Below, one piece after another: positions 1 through 8,897 of a stretch of DNA of 46,105 nucleotides. How positions within the stretch are numbered: position 1 is the first letter of the stretch; every line of letters starts with the position of its first letter. The stretch spans positions 1 to 46,105 of the forward strand of contig JAJDZL010000159.1 in assembly GCA_022824665.1 (NCBI GenBank). The letters run 5' to 3'. Under the pieces are notes generated by a model. That model was not told the DNA's origin. It searched no databases and saw nothing but the letters and a program-made list of their open reading frames with translations. This stretch comes from Gammaproteobacteria bacterium (GTDB lineage: Bacteria > Pseudomonadota > Gammaproteobacteria > Arenicellales > JAJDZL01). The position numbers and the translations under genes are program-made.

Positions 1-2
1 GG

Positions 3-944
3 CTCACACAGCTCACCTTTGCGCAAAAAGTGTATTTGTGCAACTCGGGAACCGAGGCGAACGAAGCGGCAATCAAGATTGCACGCCGCTACGGCTTTGA
101 TCAAAGCGATGGGTCAAAACACATTATTCTGACCTTTCAGGGCTCCTTTCACGGCCGCACTCTGGCTGCGGTTACCGCCACCGCACAGCCCAAGTACCAC
201 GAGGGTTTCGGTCCGCTGCCAGGCGGCTTTCGGTACTGTGAATTCAATGACATTGACCACCTCGAAGCGCAGTTTAGCGATGAGGTCTGTGCAGTGCTCA
301 TCGAACCGATTCAGGGGGAGGGCGGTGTGCGGCCGTTTTCCAGCCGCTTTATGCAACGCCTGTATCAGCTTTGCCAGGCGAACGATGCGCTGCTGATTGC
401 CGATGAGATTCAGTGTGGGATGGGGCGCACGGGCCGCTTGTTCGCCTACCAGTGGGCGCCCGGCGTGGTGCCGGATATTGTAACGGTCGCCAAAGCCTTC
501 GGTGCCGGGCTGCCAATTGGGGCTGCGCTGCTTGGCGACAAAACGGCTCAAACGCTGCGCCTCGGCAGTCACGGCTCAACGTTCGGCGGCAACCCGATCT
601 GTTGTGCAGTTGCCAATGCGGTGCTCGAGCAGCTGACTGAAACGGACTTGCTCGCCGAGATTTCGCGCAAAGCAAAGCTGCTGCATGCCGGTCTTGAACG
701 AATCAATCAGCACCTGCAGGCGTTTCGCGAGATTCGCGCCTGCGGACTGATGGTCGGCGCTGAGTTAACCGGACACTACGCCGGTCGGGCCGAGCAGGTC
801 GTGCTCAGGTGTCTCGAAGAAAAATTACTCGTACTCAAGGCCGGTGGCAACAATGTCATCCGCCTGCTGCCGGCCTATACGATCAGTGATACTGAAATTG
901 CGCAGGGCCTCGCGCTGTTTGAGCGTGCGCTCAAGCGCATTTAG
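3..944 (+). CDS. Class III aminotransferase, ArgD/AstC-like (5' end missing)
   Basis: PLP-dependent aminotransferase of the acetylornithine/succinyldiaminopimelate type, which moves amino groups between ornithine-like omega-amines and 2-oxoglutarate. The reading frame is open to the window edge, so the true start lies upstream; the GTG at 30 is only an internal codon. Visible family signatures are NSGTEANE (PLP phosphate binding), the GEGG loop, IADEIQCGMGRTG, TVAKAFGAGLPIGA with the Schiff-base lysine near 490, and GSHGSTFGGNP, which favours ArgD over diaminobutyrate or GABA enzymes. The C-terminal AGGNNVIRLLP motif is also typical. It is convergent with the ABC ATPase gene, 38 bp away. The exact substrate (acetylornithine, succinylornithine or putrescine) cannot be fixed from this fragment. 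Confidence 0.85.
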   Translation, partial: LTQLTFAQKVYLCNSGTEANEAAIKIARRYGFDQSDGSKHIILTFQGSFHGRTLAAVTATAQPKYHEGFGPLPGGFRYCEFNDIDHLEAQFSDEVCAVLIEPIQGEGGVRPFSSRFMQRLYQLCQANDALLIADEIQCGMGRTGRLFAYQWAPGVVPDIVTVAKAFGAGLPIGAALLGDKTAQTLRLGSHGSTFGGNPICCAVANAVLEQLTETDLLAEISRKAKLLHAGLERINQHLQAFREIRACGLMVGAELTGHYAGRAEQVVLRCLEEKLLVLKAGGNNVIRLLPAYTISDTEIAQGLALFERALKRI

Positions 945-982
945 CGACCTCATGGCCGCCTTGATTTGATGTGCCGGTTTGA

Positions 983-2077
983 TTAAACGAGCGAATCGAG
1001 CGCGCGGCAGTCCTCGCTTTGCCAGCCAACGCTAATCTTCTGGCCATACTCCAGGTTGACATGCCCGCTGGCGTTCGGAATCTTGATAATGAAGTCATTG
1101 TGTCCGCAAAGGCTGACGCGGGTTCGAACATGATCGCCCAAGTATATGACCTCCTCCACGCTGGCTTCAACCATGTTGGCGCAGCTGCCTGACTCCGGGT
1201 TAACCGTGACCCGCTCCGGGCGCAATGACAAAGTTGTCTGAGACCCGACGCCATCCACATTGACCGCTTTGGCTGTGACCTGTTCGCCGTTCGGAGTTTC
1301 AACCTCGCATGAGCCATTTTTGAGGCCCGTTACTTTGCCATGCAGCACGTTGTTCTCGCCGATGAACTGGGCGACAAAGGAGTTGTCAGGCTCTTCATAG
1401 AGTACGCCCGGTGCAGCCAACTGCTGAATAATGCCGTCATTGAATACCGCAATGCGGTTCGACATGGTTAGCGCTTCGCCCTGATCATGGGTGACATAAA
1501 TGACCGTCACGTTGAGATTTTCGTGAATATGCTTGATTTCGTACTGCATCTGCTCCCTGAGCTGCTTATCCAGTGCGCCGAGCGGTTCGTCCATGAGAAC
1601 CAGTTTGGGCTGAAAGACCAGCGCGCGCGCGACCGCAACGCGCTGCTGTTGGCCGCCGGACAGCTGGCCGGGCAGCCGGCTGCCGAATTCTCCGAGCTGC
1701 ACCATGCCGAGGGCCTGTTCGACGCGTTGGTCAACTTCGCTTGCAGGTAGTTTTCTGACACGCAACGGGAAGGCAAGATTCTCACTGACCGTCATGTGCG
1801 GGAACAGCGCATAGTTTTGAAACACCATGCCGATTTCGCGCTTGTGCGGTGAGACATTGTTAATGGGCGCGCCATCCAGGAATATTTCACCGTGTGTCGC
1901 AGTCTCAAAGCCGGCCAGCATCATCAGGCAGGTTGTTTTGCCGGAACCGGACGGTCCAAGAAGGGTGACAAACTCACCTTGTTCAACTGAAAGATTCAGG
2001 TTCTTTACAACCAATGATTCGCCATCGTAGCTCTTTTGTACGTCAGCAAACTGAACATATGAATTATTTCTTTCCAT
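983..2077 (-). CDS. ABC transporter ATP-binding protein, PotA-like (polyamine/2-aminophosphonate type)
   Basis: Cytoplasmic ATPase subunit of an importer of the spermidine/putrescine (PotA) class. Walker A GPSGSGKTT is at residues 41-49, the Q-loop sits near residue 87, the signature LSGGQQQR is at about 139-146 and Walker B plus D-loop (LVLMDEPLGALD) at about 159-170. The C-terminal third looks like the TOBE domain usual for PotA, FbpC and MalK relatives; total length 364 aa is normal. No permease or binding-protein gene is in the window, so the substrate is not known. The partner genes may lie elsewhere. It follows the TerC gene on the same strand after about 60 bp. Confidence 0.85.
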   Translation of the reverse strand: MERNNSYVQFADVQKSYDGESLVVKNLNLSVEQGEFVTLLGPSGSGKTTCLMMLAGFETATHGEIFLDGAPINNVSPHKREIGMVFQNYALFPHMTVSENLAFPLRVRKLPASEVDQRVEQALGMVQLGEFGSRLPGQLSGGQQQRVAVARALVFQPKLVLMDEPLGALDKQLREQMQYEIKHIHENLNVTVIYVTHDQGEALTMSNRIAVFNDGIIQQLAAPGVLYEEPDNSFVAQFIGENNVLHGKVTGLKNGSCEVETPNGEQVTAKAVNVDGVGSQTTLSLRPERVTVNPESGSCANMVEASVEEVIYLGDHVRTRVSLCGHNDFIIKIPNASGHVNLEYGQKISVGWQSEDCRALDSLV

Positions 2078-2138
2078 GGGTCAGATTTTTCCTAGGTTAG
2101 ATTCGATTTTTCTGCAAGTATAGGTGATTTGACAAGGG

Positions 2139-2738
2139 TCAAAGAAAAAATCTTTGCACCACTTCGTTACCGCCCTCCCAAATCATGGTTACCGCGACAA
2201 ACAAAATAATAATAATGCCAACATAGGCAATCCATTTGTGTTTGTTGAGTAAATTGGCAATCATCGTCGCGGCGACCAGCATCAGCACCACAGACAGCAG
2301 CAATCCAAACACCAGAATAAGCAGATGATCGCGGGCCACGCCTGCCACAGCCAGCACATTGTCAAGCGACATCGACACGTCGGCAGCCAGAATTTGAAAC
2401 AGTGCCTGGGTAAAGGTCAGATTCTGACCTTTTTGGCCGGCAGAGTGCGACTCGGCACTATGTGCGTTCGCACGGCGCATGTCGACCCACAGCCGCCAGC
2501 ACACCCAAAGCAGCAGTGCGCCACCGACCAGCAGCAGGCCGGGAATCTTTAACAGTTGCACGGTTGCCACTGCAAAAATGATCCGCAGTACGACCGCCAG
2601 CGCAATACCCAGCGCAATGACCTTTTTGCGCTGCTCCAGTGGTAGCCCGGCAGCGACCAATCCAACCGCGATTGCGTTATCACCGGCAAACAGCAAATCA
2701 ATCAGAATGACTTGTACGAGCGCGCTGAACTCGTCCAT
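2139..2738 (-). CDS. TerC/YjbE-family integral membrane protein
   Basis: Predicted inner-membrane protein of 199 aa with about six to seven hydrophobic segments. Near the N-terminus it has the family hallmark LLFAGDNAIAVG, and a second, matching DVSMSLDNVLAVAG lies in the second half; these paired acidic/Asn motifs in membrane helices are typical of TerC/YjbE/YkoY proteins. Members are linked to metal (Mn2+) export or to metallation of exported enzymes; which applies here is not visible. A good GGAGG ribosome-binding site lies about 11 nt before the ATG. I looked for a yybP-ykoY Mn2+ riboswitch upstream and did not see its conserved elements. Confidence 0.82.
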   Translation of the reverse strand: MDEFSALVQVILIDLLFAGDNAIAVGLVAAGLPLEQRKKVIALGIALAVVLRIIFAVATVQLLKIPGLLLVGGALLLWVCWRLWVDMRRANAHSAESHSAGQKGQNLTFTQALFQILAADVSMSLDNVLAVAGVARDHLLILVFGLLLSVVLMLVAATMIANLLNKHKWIAYVGIIIILFVAVTMIWEGGNEVVQRFFL

Positions 2739-2930
2739 TTAGAGGCGTCCTCCAGGGGGGGGGTAATTGGGTGATGTAAACGGGTAAGTATATCGTATGA
2801 AGTATACCTCGTTGGGCACCGCGTGCGCTGTTTCGCTGTTTACCAGGGCTGTGTCAAAACCCGAGTCTGCTGCAGCTCATAGCGCCAGTGCGGGGGTATT
2901 TTTTAACGCATCCGTGTCCATCGCCCGCAA
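2739..2930. other. Island left boundary spacer with a G9 tract
   Basis: Spacer between the TerC start and the stop codon of the last conjugation gene. It holds a run of nine G at 2755-2763 and a repeated TATACTT (minus strand, around 2785-2805) that may be the TerC promoter area. No tRNA end, integrase relic or direct repeat matching the other side of the island was recognised. Confidence 0.45.
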
Positions 2931-3995
2931 TTAGAAGTCGACCTCCTTGAGCAAAATGCCACCGGTCTTTACGCAGCACTTGTATTCGGTCCAGTAGTTC
3001 CACAGGTAGCGCCCATCGGCAGCAATATCCCCGTGCGTCCAGTCACGCTGGCTGCCGAAGGTTGTGCACTGGCGGCTGTGGTGTGGCGTCAGCATCTGCC
3101 ACCGGTCGGTTTTTTCGTGTGCGGCACTACGCCACTGCTGCCAGGTCTGCTGCACACATCTGCCGGCCTCGTTAAGGCGCGGCAGCTCCTCCCAGCGCCC
3201 GCCGCTTTGTTTGCACGCGTCTCGCTCGGGAGCATTGGGGTCGCCGCGCGTGACCGCAAACTGTGTACCCGTCGCAAGGCGGTTCACCGAGTGCCCCTGG
3301 CTATCTCCCAGCACGATGTCAATCGCTCTTTGACTGACCACCGCGGCGGCTTTACCGGCATGGGCCTGTACCACAAACCCGACCCGCGGGTACACTGAGC
3401 CCCAGGTGAATGCCGGCCACTGACCGATTTCCCGAACGCCCGGCGTCAGCGCTTCCACTTGGTTGTCGGGCACTTTGGCACCGCGCCACGCGAGCGCATC
3501 AAGCAGCGAAACATAGTATGGAAACATTGGCCTCGCGGTGCTGCGACACAGGAACCGTCCGCTACCCGGCAAGTTGGCGGCCGGCCCGCCAATGACATCG
3601 ACTTCGTTGAATTGAAGCGCATCGGATAGCAAGCGGGCGGTGCCGAGCCCGCTTCGTGTGCCGCCTGAAAATCTGCGTGCAAGCGCGCTGGAGTCGTCAA
3701 TCAGGCCAGCTGTTCCGGCGGGCCAGGGCGAGTCTGCGGTCAGTGGATACGCCGCCACCACAAAGTCAGGCAGCCGGTGTGAAATTTTCGGCGTTGTTAC
3801 AATCCGGCAGCCGAATATCGAACACTTTAACCAGATGCAAATCCCCGAGACTTTCCACGCCAGGCACTCGGCGCTATAGGATCGCGCGATGACCTCCTGA
3901 GTCGACAGAATCTCCGTGCGGCTGTCGCTCGGCCAGACCGACAGCAAAAAGCATGCCGCGCTGATCACAAGCCTTACCACGATGAGGAACGCCAC
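2931..3995 (-). CDS. TraU-like ICE protein, PFL_4710 family (TIGR03756)
   Basis: Predicted periplasmic protein of a G-type conjugative secretion system, the counterpart of F-plasmid TraU, which acts in pilus assembly and DNA transfer. The N-terminus is a hydrophobic signal segment. It is followed by the family's cysteine-rich signature (CLAW, GICIWLKC, GC) at about residues 44-63 and DFVVAAYP. More cysteines near the C-terminus fit a disulfide-bonded periplasmic protein. Its start overlaps the end of the DUF1525 gene by 22 bp, so the two are probably translationally coupled. It is the last gene of the island: the usual downstream partners (PFL_4711/TraH-like and TraG-like genes) are absent, and the next gene on the same strand is chromosomal terC. 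Confidence 0.8.
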   Translation of the reverse strand: MAFLIVVRLVISAACFLLSVWPSDSRTEILSTQEVIARSYSAECLAWKVSGICIWLKCSIFGCRIVTTPKISHRLPDFVVAAYPLTADSPWPAGTAGLIDDSSALARRFSGGTRSGLGTARLLSDALQFNEVDVIGGPAANLPGSGRFLCRSTARPMFPYYVSLLDALAWRGAKVPDNQVEALTPGVREIGQWPAFTWGSVYPRVGFVVQAHAGKAAAVVSQRAIDIVLGDSQGHSVNRLATGTQFAVTRGDPNAPERDACKQSGGRWEELPRLNEAGRCVQQTWQQWRSAAHEKTDRWQMLTPHHSRQCTTFGSQRDWTHGDIAADGRYLWNYWTEYKCCVKTGGILLKEVDF

Positions 3996-4396
3996 CGGGT
4001 GATGATTGCATCGATGTCAAGCAGCCCGTAAACCACAACGGAATCATTGATGACCGCGGCCGGCAGCCGGACAATTCCGAAGCGCTCGAGCAGGGCGTAG
4101 ATTTCGATCTCGGTTTTGAGCGCGGCCTGAATTTTCGGCCAGTGGCGCGCAAGCTTGTCTTGCGCCTGCTGCAACGCGATCGATGGCTGTGGCGACAGCT
4201 GCGCGCTGAGTGCCTGCGCGGTTTTGCCGAGTGAGCCTGCGTTGTAGGTCCGCACGTCTATCGTGGCATGCTGAGTCGGTGAATATTCACGGTCTGTAAA
4301 TATTCGTATGCGCTCGGGGTCATCCGTTGCCCAGCTACAGTTTGCAACATATCCAAGCAAAAACAGTATCATACGAACTGAACATCGAACATGCAT
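3974..4396 (-). CDS. DUF1525 ICE protein, PFL_4709 family (TIGR03757)
   Basis: Small predicted exported protein (140 aa) of the G-type T4SS cluster, thought to stand in for the thioredoxin-like TraW/TrbC proteins of F. The N-terminus has a signal sequence ending near SWA. The mature part starts with RIRIFTD, and the C-terminus has RLPAAVINDSVVVYGLLDIDAII, close to the family pattern 'PAVVf...VYGvtDv'. The ATG overlaps the stop of the preceding VirB4-like gene by one base (TGATG). The family match is good; its molecular role is poorly known. Confidence 0.8.
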   Translation of the reverse strand: MHVRCSVRMILFLLGYVANCSWATDDPERIRIFTDREYSPTQHATIDVRTYNAGSLGKTAQALSAQLSPQPSIALQQAQDKLARHWPKIQAALKTEIEIYALLERFGIVRLPAAVINDSVVVYGLLDIDAIITRWRSSSW

Positions 4397-7236
4397 CAGT
4401 TCGTATCTCCGATTCTTTGCAGCCTGATGGACTCCGAGATGATGTATGCGGCTTCAATTTCAGAGATGTTTCTGTCCTTCATAAGCTTCGCGCGCGCGGC
4501 TTTTTCACTTTTTTCGGTTTGACTCAAGGCCAGTGCCAGTGCCGGCGGTACATTGCGAAACAGTGTGACAAGGCGCGCGGATATCAGTGTGCCTTCGGTG
4601 TACTGGCCAGGCGACTTGCGCGCCTGGGTCAACAGCTTGCGCTGTGGATTGGTCAGAGATTTGAAACGTTCAATTTGGGCGATTTCATCTTCGTCCATCG
4701 ACAGGCAGTACCACCATTCGGGCTGATTGAGCAGTTCTTTGGCATTGTCTGGAAACTGCCGTATGTTCTGCGTGGCGATCCATAACCAGGCGCCGAAGGT
4801 TCGCCACATCGCGCAAATTCGGTTGATGTATGGTGAAATGAGTGGGTTTTGCAACAGTACGTGAGCCTCGTCAATGACCACGATGGTCTGTCTGGCGCGG
4901 TACTGGTTGTGTTCAATTCGATTGTTGATCGAGGCAAAAAGCCCTGTCAGTGCAACTGCAAGCCGGTCTTCATATCCGCGTCTGGCCAGAAGATCAAGTT
5001 CAACGACAGTAACATCGCTATCCGGCCACAGGTCTCCTTCGCTGTCGAATAGCCGGCCATTGAGCCCGGTGCAGAAAATATTGCAGGCACCCGCCATCTG
5101 TGCAGCACGCTGACGCTGACGTTTGGAAAGCCGATGCTGGCCGGTCTCACCACTTGAAGATGCGTGGTACAGGGCATCAACCAAATCCGAGGTCAGGGTT
5201 TGCTGCCGTCCGGCCCGTTTTGACCGCGCAGCGGCCTCAAGCAGTGCGCTTCTGATGAGATCAAGATCATCGCGCCGCAGTTTCTTTTCCTCATTGGGCT
5301 GGCCGCCGGTTATCATCAGTCGTGCCTGAATTTCCATTTCGCCAAGCAGGTCCCGATAGTTTCCGGCAGGCTCGCCTTGTTCCCGCTGGTCCTGATTAAG
5401 CAGATCTTGCGCGTGCCTGAACGGTGGAACCGCCGAGTTGCGCTGACCGTCGACTCTAAAGTGGTGTACACTCAGACCGTGCCGCTTGCAGTGTTCGGCT
5501 AGCAGGCCAAACGTGGGGAGTGCCGATATCAGCACCACCCTTGGCCGATGGACTGCCAGGGCTTGCAGCAGCAGGTATACCACAAATGCAGTCTTGCCCG
5601 AGCCGGTCGGTCCCAATACCAGTGAATGAGCATTTTTTTCCCGATCAGCCGGGTTAAGCGGATCAAACATCAACGTCTCAGCACCGCGATTGAACAGGAC
5701 GCAGCCCGGGTAGCCACTGCCTCTTGAGCGCCCGAAAACAGGCACTACTTTGGCAATGTGGCTCGAGTACCACAGCCTGGCGCGGCGCGTGTAGGGTCGA
5801 TTGTCCTGATCCGGATCAAAGCCGAAGGGCAGGGCTCGCACATAGCTGTCGAGAGCAATCGGATCGTAACGCGGTGCGATAGGGCGCAGCCGATGAATCG
5901 ACAGCAGGCCCATCGTCTGTTCTGTACGTCGGTTGAGTTCAGCCAGGTTTGCACCAAAAACAAATGCGCCTGCAAATACCCGGTAAATGGGATTTCCCTT
6001 GACAATTTCCCCCAGCGCGTGATCAGCAAGGTTTCTTCGCTCTATCGCAGCCGGATCGTCACCGACTGAGTTTTCCTTAACCCTGGCAATTTTCTCTTCA
6101 ATTTGGTTCTGGGGAGTGTAGGTGACGCTCATCGACCAAATGACTCCCTCGGGCATTTGGTCCCAAAGCGTGGCAACCGCCTCACCAAATTGACGTTCGA
6201 CCGTCAGATGCCCGTTTTCGGGCTCACCGGTCAGCTCATCAATCGTAATAAATCGACTCGGTTGCCCCCGAAACCACCAAATACCCGGTTTTTTCCAACT
6301 CCAGGGTGCGGCACCATGTAATGCAGCCCGACTGATATCCGCCCCCGCAGAGCCCGAATACAGAGCCATTGCTCGTGATGACCGATCCTGTGGCCATGGA
6401 TGAGAATCGAGTAGCTCGAATGTGCTCTGACAACCGGTATGAGAATCCGGCACAGGTACAAACCAGTGCGTCAGCCACTCGTACAATTCCTTGGCACCCG
6501 TCGGCACTAGCATGACTTCCGCCTCAGCCAATGAGCGCTGTAGCTGCGTGCAAAGATGTTCTGTTTCGTGGTCAGCCGTCGCGCGTTGGTTGATCACCTT
6601 TTTCCAGATGCACAAACGTATCCGGCGCTCTTTACCGCGCCAGTGCATGGCAGGCGAACCGAGCTTGGGATACAGACCACCCGGGCGCGTCAGGTCTTCG
6701 AAGTGCTCCTCCATAGTGCGCAGCCAGTGCCGGGTGTAACGGGTTTGCAGCAAGGATTTCGGGGTGTTCTTTTCCATCTGTCTGGCAATGGTGCGGGTCA
6801 GACCTTCACTATTGTCCTGGATGAACCATTGCACGATCCATGGTTCAAACGCGTGTTCCGGAAAACTGCGTGCGATTGCCTGGTGTACTTGTTCTTGCAT
6901 GCGAATCATCGTGTCCTGGTTTCTTGCTTCGGTCGTGCTGCACACCACATCAAACATTCGACCGATACTGGTCAAATCCTGCAGCGCGATGTTGCCGCCG
7001 CCAAGGTCAATGCGCGGTGCCAGCAAATCAGCGAAAGAGCGCGTGTTTCTCACGATCTTTCGATATTTCGGATCCGGATGCACTTGTGGTTCCAGATATT
7101 CTTCGATGGTAAGCGGCGTGCATCCGGTACCATCCCATTCGACGCGCGGCAGCTCAATCGGCGCGGGTTTGACTGCGGCGCCCCGCCGCGGTTTACCGCT
7201 ACCGCGGACCGCCCAAAATTTCAAATTCGAAATCAT
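4396..7236 (-). CDS. VirB4/TraC-like conjugative transfer ATPase, PFL_4706 family (TIGR03744)
   Basis: Cytoplasmic ATPase that powers assembly and substrate passage in the T4SS; 946 aa, the usual size for this family. The N-terminal half is the VirB4 membrane-proximal region. Walker A (LGPTGSGKTAFV) is at about residue 540-550, and Walker B (TIVVIDEAHVLL) at about 783-794, followed by the expected IATQN segment. Nothing suggests decay: the frame is open throughout and both nucleotide-binding motifs are intact. The ATG overlaps the lipoprotein stop by 4 bp (ATGA) and the stop overlaps the DUF1525 start by 1 bp. This is the only T4SS ATPase in the island; no VirD4/TraD coupling ATPase is present. 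Confidence 0.88.
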   Translation of the reverse strand: MISNLKFWAVRGSGKPRRGAAVKPAPIELPRVEWDGTGCTPLTIEEYLEPQVHPDPKYRKIVRNTRSFADLLAPRIDLGGGNIALQDLTSIGRMFDVVCSTTEARNQDTMIRMQEQVHQAIARSFPEHAFEPWIVQWFIQDNSEGLTRTIARQMEKNTPKSLLQTRYTRHWLRTMEEHFEDLTRPGGLYPKLGSPAMHWRGKERRIRLCIWKKVINQRATADHETEHLCTQLQRSLAEAEVMLVPTGAKELYEWLTHWFVPVPDSHTGCQSTFELLDSHPWPQDRSSRAMALYSGSAGADISRAALHGAAPWSWKKPGIWWFRGQPSRFITIDELTGEPENGHLTVERQFGEAVATLWDQMPEGVIWSMSVTYTPQNQIEEKIARVKENSVGDDPAAIERRNLADHALGEIVKGNPIYRVFAGAFVFGANLAELNRRTEQTMGLLSIHRLRPIAPRYDPIALDSYVRALPFGFDPDQDNRPYTRRARLWYSSHIAKVVPVFGRSRGSGYPGCVLFNRGAETLMFDPLNPADREKNAHSLVLGPTGSGKTAFVVYLLLQALAVHRPRVVLISALPTFGLLAEHCKRHGLSVHHFRVDGQRNSAVPPFRHAQDLLNQDQREQGEPAGNYRDLLGEMEIQARLMITGGQPNEEKKLRRDDLDLIRSALLEAAARSKRAGRQQTLTSDLVDALYHASSSGETGQHRLSKRQRQRAAQMAGACNIFCTGLNGRLFDSEGDLWPDSDVTVVELDLLARRGYEDRLAVALTGLFASINNRIEHNQYRARQTIVVIDEAHVLLQNPLISPYINRICAMWRTFGAWLWIATQNIRQFPDNAKELLNQPEWWYCLSMDEDEIAQIERFKSLTNPQRKLLTQARKSPGQYTEGTLISARLVTLFRNVPPALALALSQTEKSEKAARAKLMKDRNISEIEAAYIISESIRLQRIGDTN

Positions 7237-7613
7237 TGCATCAACAGTTCCCCCGGCAATGCGTATTCAACTTTTTCATACATCTGAAACACTGTTGAAT
7301 ATCCCGGCACCGGATTACCTTCAAGCGACAGGTGGGGGAATACATAAAGAATGATTGTGGGGTTTGGCAGACGCGGAAAGTGAACAGAAAGTTCATTGTT
7401 GACCTGCCGTGTGTAACCCCAAAGTTCGGTATCGCTTGCAGGGGCAGGTGCAGGCTGTTGGAAAATCGGATTCGTATTTGCCTGATGCTGGTTGTAAATC
7501 TGTTCGATGGTATTTGCATTACCCGGAATGGGCGAATGCCCTTTGAAAGCGCCTGAGCAGGACACCAAGGAAAGGGCAGCACTAATCAGTCCCACCCGGA
7601 TAAGTGTGGACAT
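7233..7613 (-). CDS. Conjugative transfer region lipoprotein, TraV-like (TIGR03751)
   Basis: Outer-membrane lipoprotein of the T4SS core complex, in the position of TraV/VirB7. I chose the ATG at 7613 because it gives a clean lipoprotein signal (MSTLIRVGLISAALSLVSC, lipobox LVSC) and has a strong GGAGG site 9 nt upstream; a longer frame to 7652 would bury the signal. After the cysteine comes GNANTIEQIYNQHQ, typical of the family. The start lies 32 bp inside the TraB-like gene and the end overlaps the VirB4-like gene by 4 bp. The protein is 126 aa. Confidence 0.82.
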   Translation of the reverse strand: MSTLIRVGLISAALSLVSCSGAFKGHSPIPGNANTIEQIYNQHQANTNPIFQQPAPAPASDTELWGYTRQVNNELSVHFPRLPNPTIILYVFPHLSLEGNPVPGYSTVFQMYEKVEYALPGELLMQ

Positions 7614-8853
7614 ACGAATTTCCTCCATCAAAGTTTTGAACTTTACGCGCACGATCGTCTCGATCTATTTGAATTGACTCCTCAATATGAATGGCCAGTG
7701 TCTGGCCTGCAGGAACATAGATCGCGTCGAATGAATTTAGCTGGCGATCATTCAACCACTCGGCAACTGTTGACAGCGATTCTTTGGTCGCGTAGCCGGC
7801 AACGAAGTCGTCAATATTACCGACGACCGAAGTTGAGGTTTCCGTTGAGCCGGGCTGCGTGGTGGTTTCGGTCTGTGCATTGGCGATTGCTTCAGCGGCA
7901 GCCTTGCCTGTATTAATGAGCGTCGCTTGCGTCAGGTACTGCAGCGCATTGGATTTCAGCTCGCCTGCAATACAGGGATTGCCAAATTGATCTGATATCC
8001 AGCCAAGGCCGGTAAATGACGTCTCCGGGCTCGATTGTCTGCGGGCAGTTTGAATGGTGCCATCCCGAAAGATAAATGTGGCAGTATCGATATTGCCCGA
8101 GACACAGGACAGGGACAGGTCGCCGCGCGCAGTTCCTGCCAGCAGCATTCCGGCCAACTGTGGAATACGATGGCCATTGGATGCCAGATTCTCCGCGCCA
8201 ACGATTACTTTAAATCGCCACGGGTCCTGCAGTTGACCGCGTACCGGTATTCGCCCCACCAGTGCTGTCAGTGCGGTCGCGTTCAGCAAGGTTGTTGTGG
8301 CTGGAATAGTAATGTGGGGGTCCCCGCGAGAATCGAACGCGGGCAGCGATGACTGTTCTTCAAACCGGGCGAGGTCTGAATCAGTAAGGGTATTGTTCAA
8401 CGCTGCGTATGCCGTTGATGTCGCCTCGCCATCCACTGATGAGACCCAGATGAGGTGAGTGTGCTGCCGGTGTTCGCCGGATTCTCCCGGGGTGTCCCAG
8501 CGCTGTTCTTCCAGGATATTCATTCGGGACTCAAGTATGGCCATCGAATCGGCCACCTGTTCTAGTGAATCTCGTCCATCGGAGATATCGATTACATCCA
8601 GCATGCTGTTCAGTTCACCCACGATTTCGTCCTTAAGACGCTGTCTTTCTGCCTGATCGATGATTTTTTGATTCTCTAATGCCTGCTCAATGTTGGTAAT
8701 CTTGGTCGCAACTGCCCGCACCTCTTCTGCTGCATTGTCACGGTCTGACATTTGTGTATCGGATGTGCTGTCTGCCGACCGGGTCGGTTCTGAACGATTC
8801 AGCGAACTGTCCTGGTTGGTTACTGTCCACAGCACAGCCGCGCTCAACAGCAC
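7582..8853 (-). CDS. TraB/VirB10-like ICE protein, PFL_4705 family (TIGR03752)
   Basis: Inner-membrane-anchored protein that spans the periplasm as part of the T4SS core, like TraB/VirB10. It has an N-terminal membrane segment, a long predicted coiled coil (about residues 30-100), and a beta-rich domain with RIPVRGQLQDPWRFKVI and a G-rich stretch typical of TraB. The start is uncertain: with the GTG at 8853 the membrane helix is cut short. In the same frame the residues IRIQPVIWFGT precede it, back to a stop at 8914-8916. The real start may be a rare codon such as CTG at 8895, overlapping or abutting the stop of the TraK-like gene. The 3' end overlaps the lipoprotein gene. Confidence 0.8.
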   Translation of the reverse strand: MLLSAAVLWTVTNQDSSLNRSEPTRSADSTSDTQMSDRDNAAEEVRAVATKITNIEQALENQKIIDQAERQRLKDEIVGELNSMLDVIDISDGRDSLEQVADSMAILESRMNILEEQRWDTPGESGEHRQHTHLIWVSSVDGEATSTAYAALNNTLTDSDLARFEEQSSLPAFDSRGDPHITIPATTTLLNATALTALVGRIPVRGQLQDPWRFKVIVGAENLASNGHRIPQLAGMLLAGTARGDLSLSCVSGNIDTATFIFRDGTIQTARRQSSPETSFTGLGWISDQFGNPCIAGELKSNALQYLTQATLINTGKAAAEAIANAQTETTTQPGSTETSTSVVGNIDDFVAGYATKESLSTVAEWLNDRQLNSFDAIYVPAGQTLAIHIEESIQIDRDDRARKVQNFDGGNSYVHTYPGGTD

Positions 8854-8897
8854 AGTGCCAAACCAAATTACAGGTTGAATTCTGATCGCTCTCAGCC

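Noticed and set aside
2739-2830. Possible yybP-ykoY Mn2+ riboswitch before the TerC gene
   Set aside because: The leader is short and lacks the conserved internal-loop sequences.
6556-7287. Long open frame on the plus strand inside the VirB4-like gene (243 codons)
   Set aside because: Antisense shadow of a well-supported ATPase gene, with no family features or ribosome-binding site.
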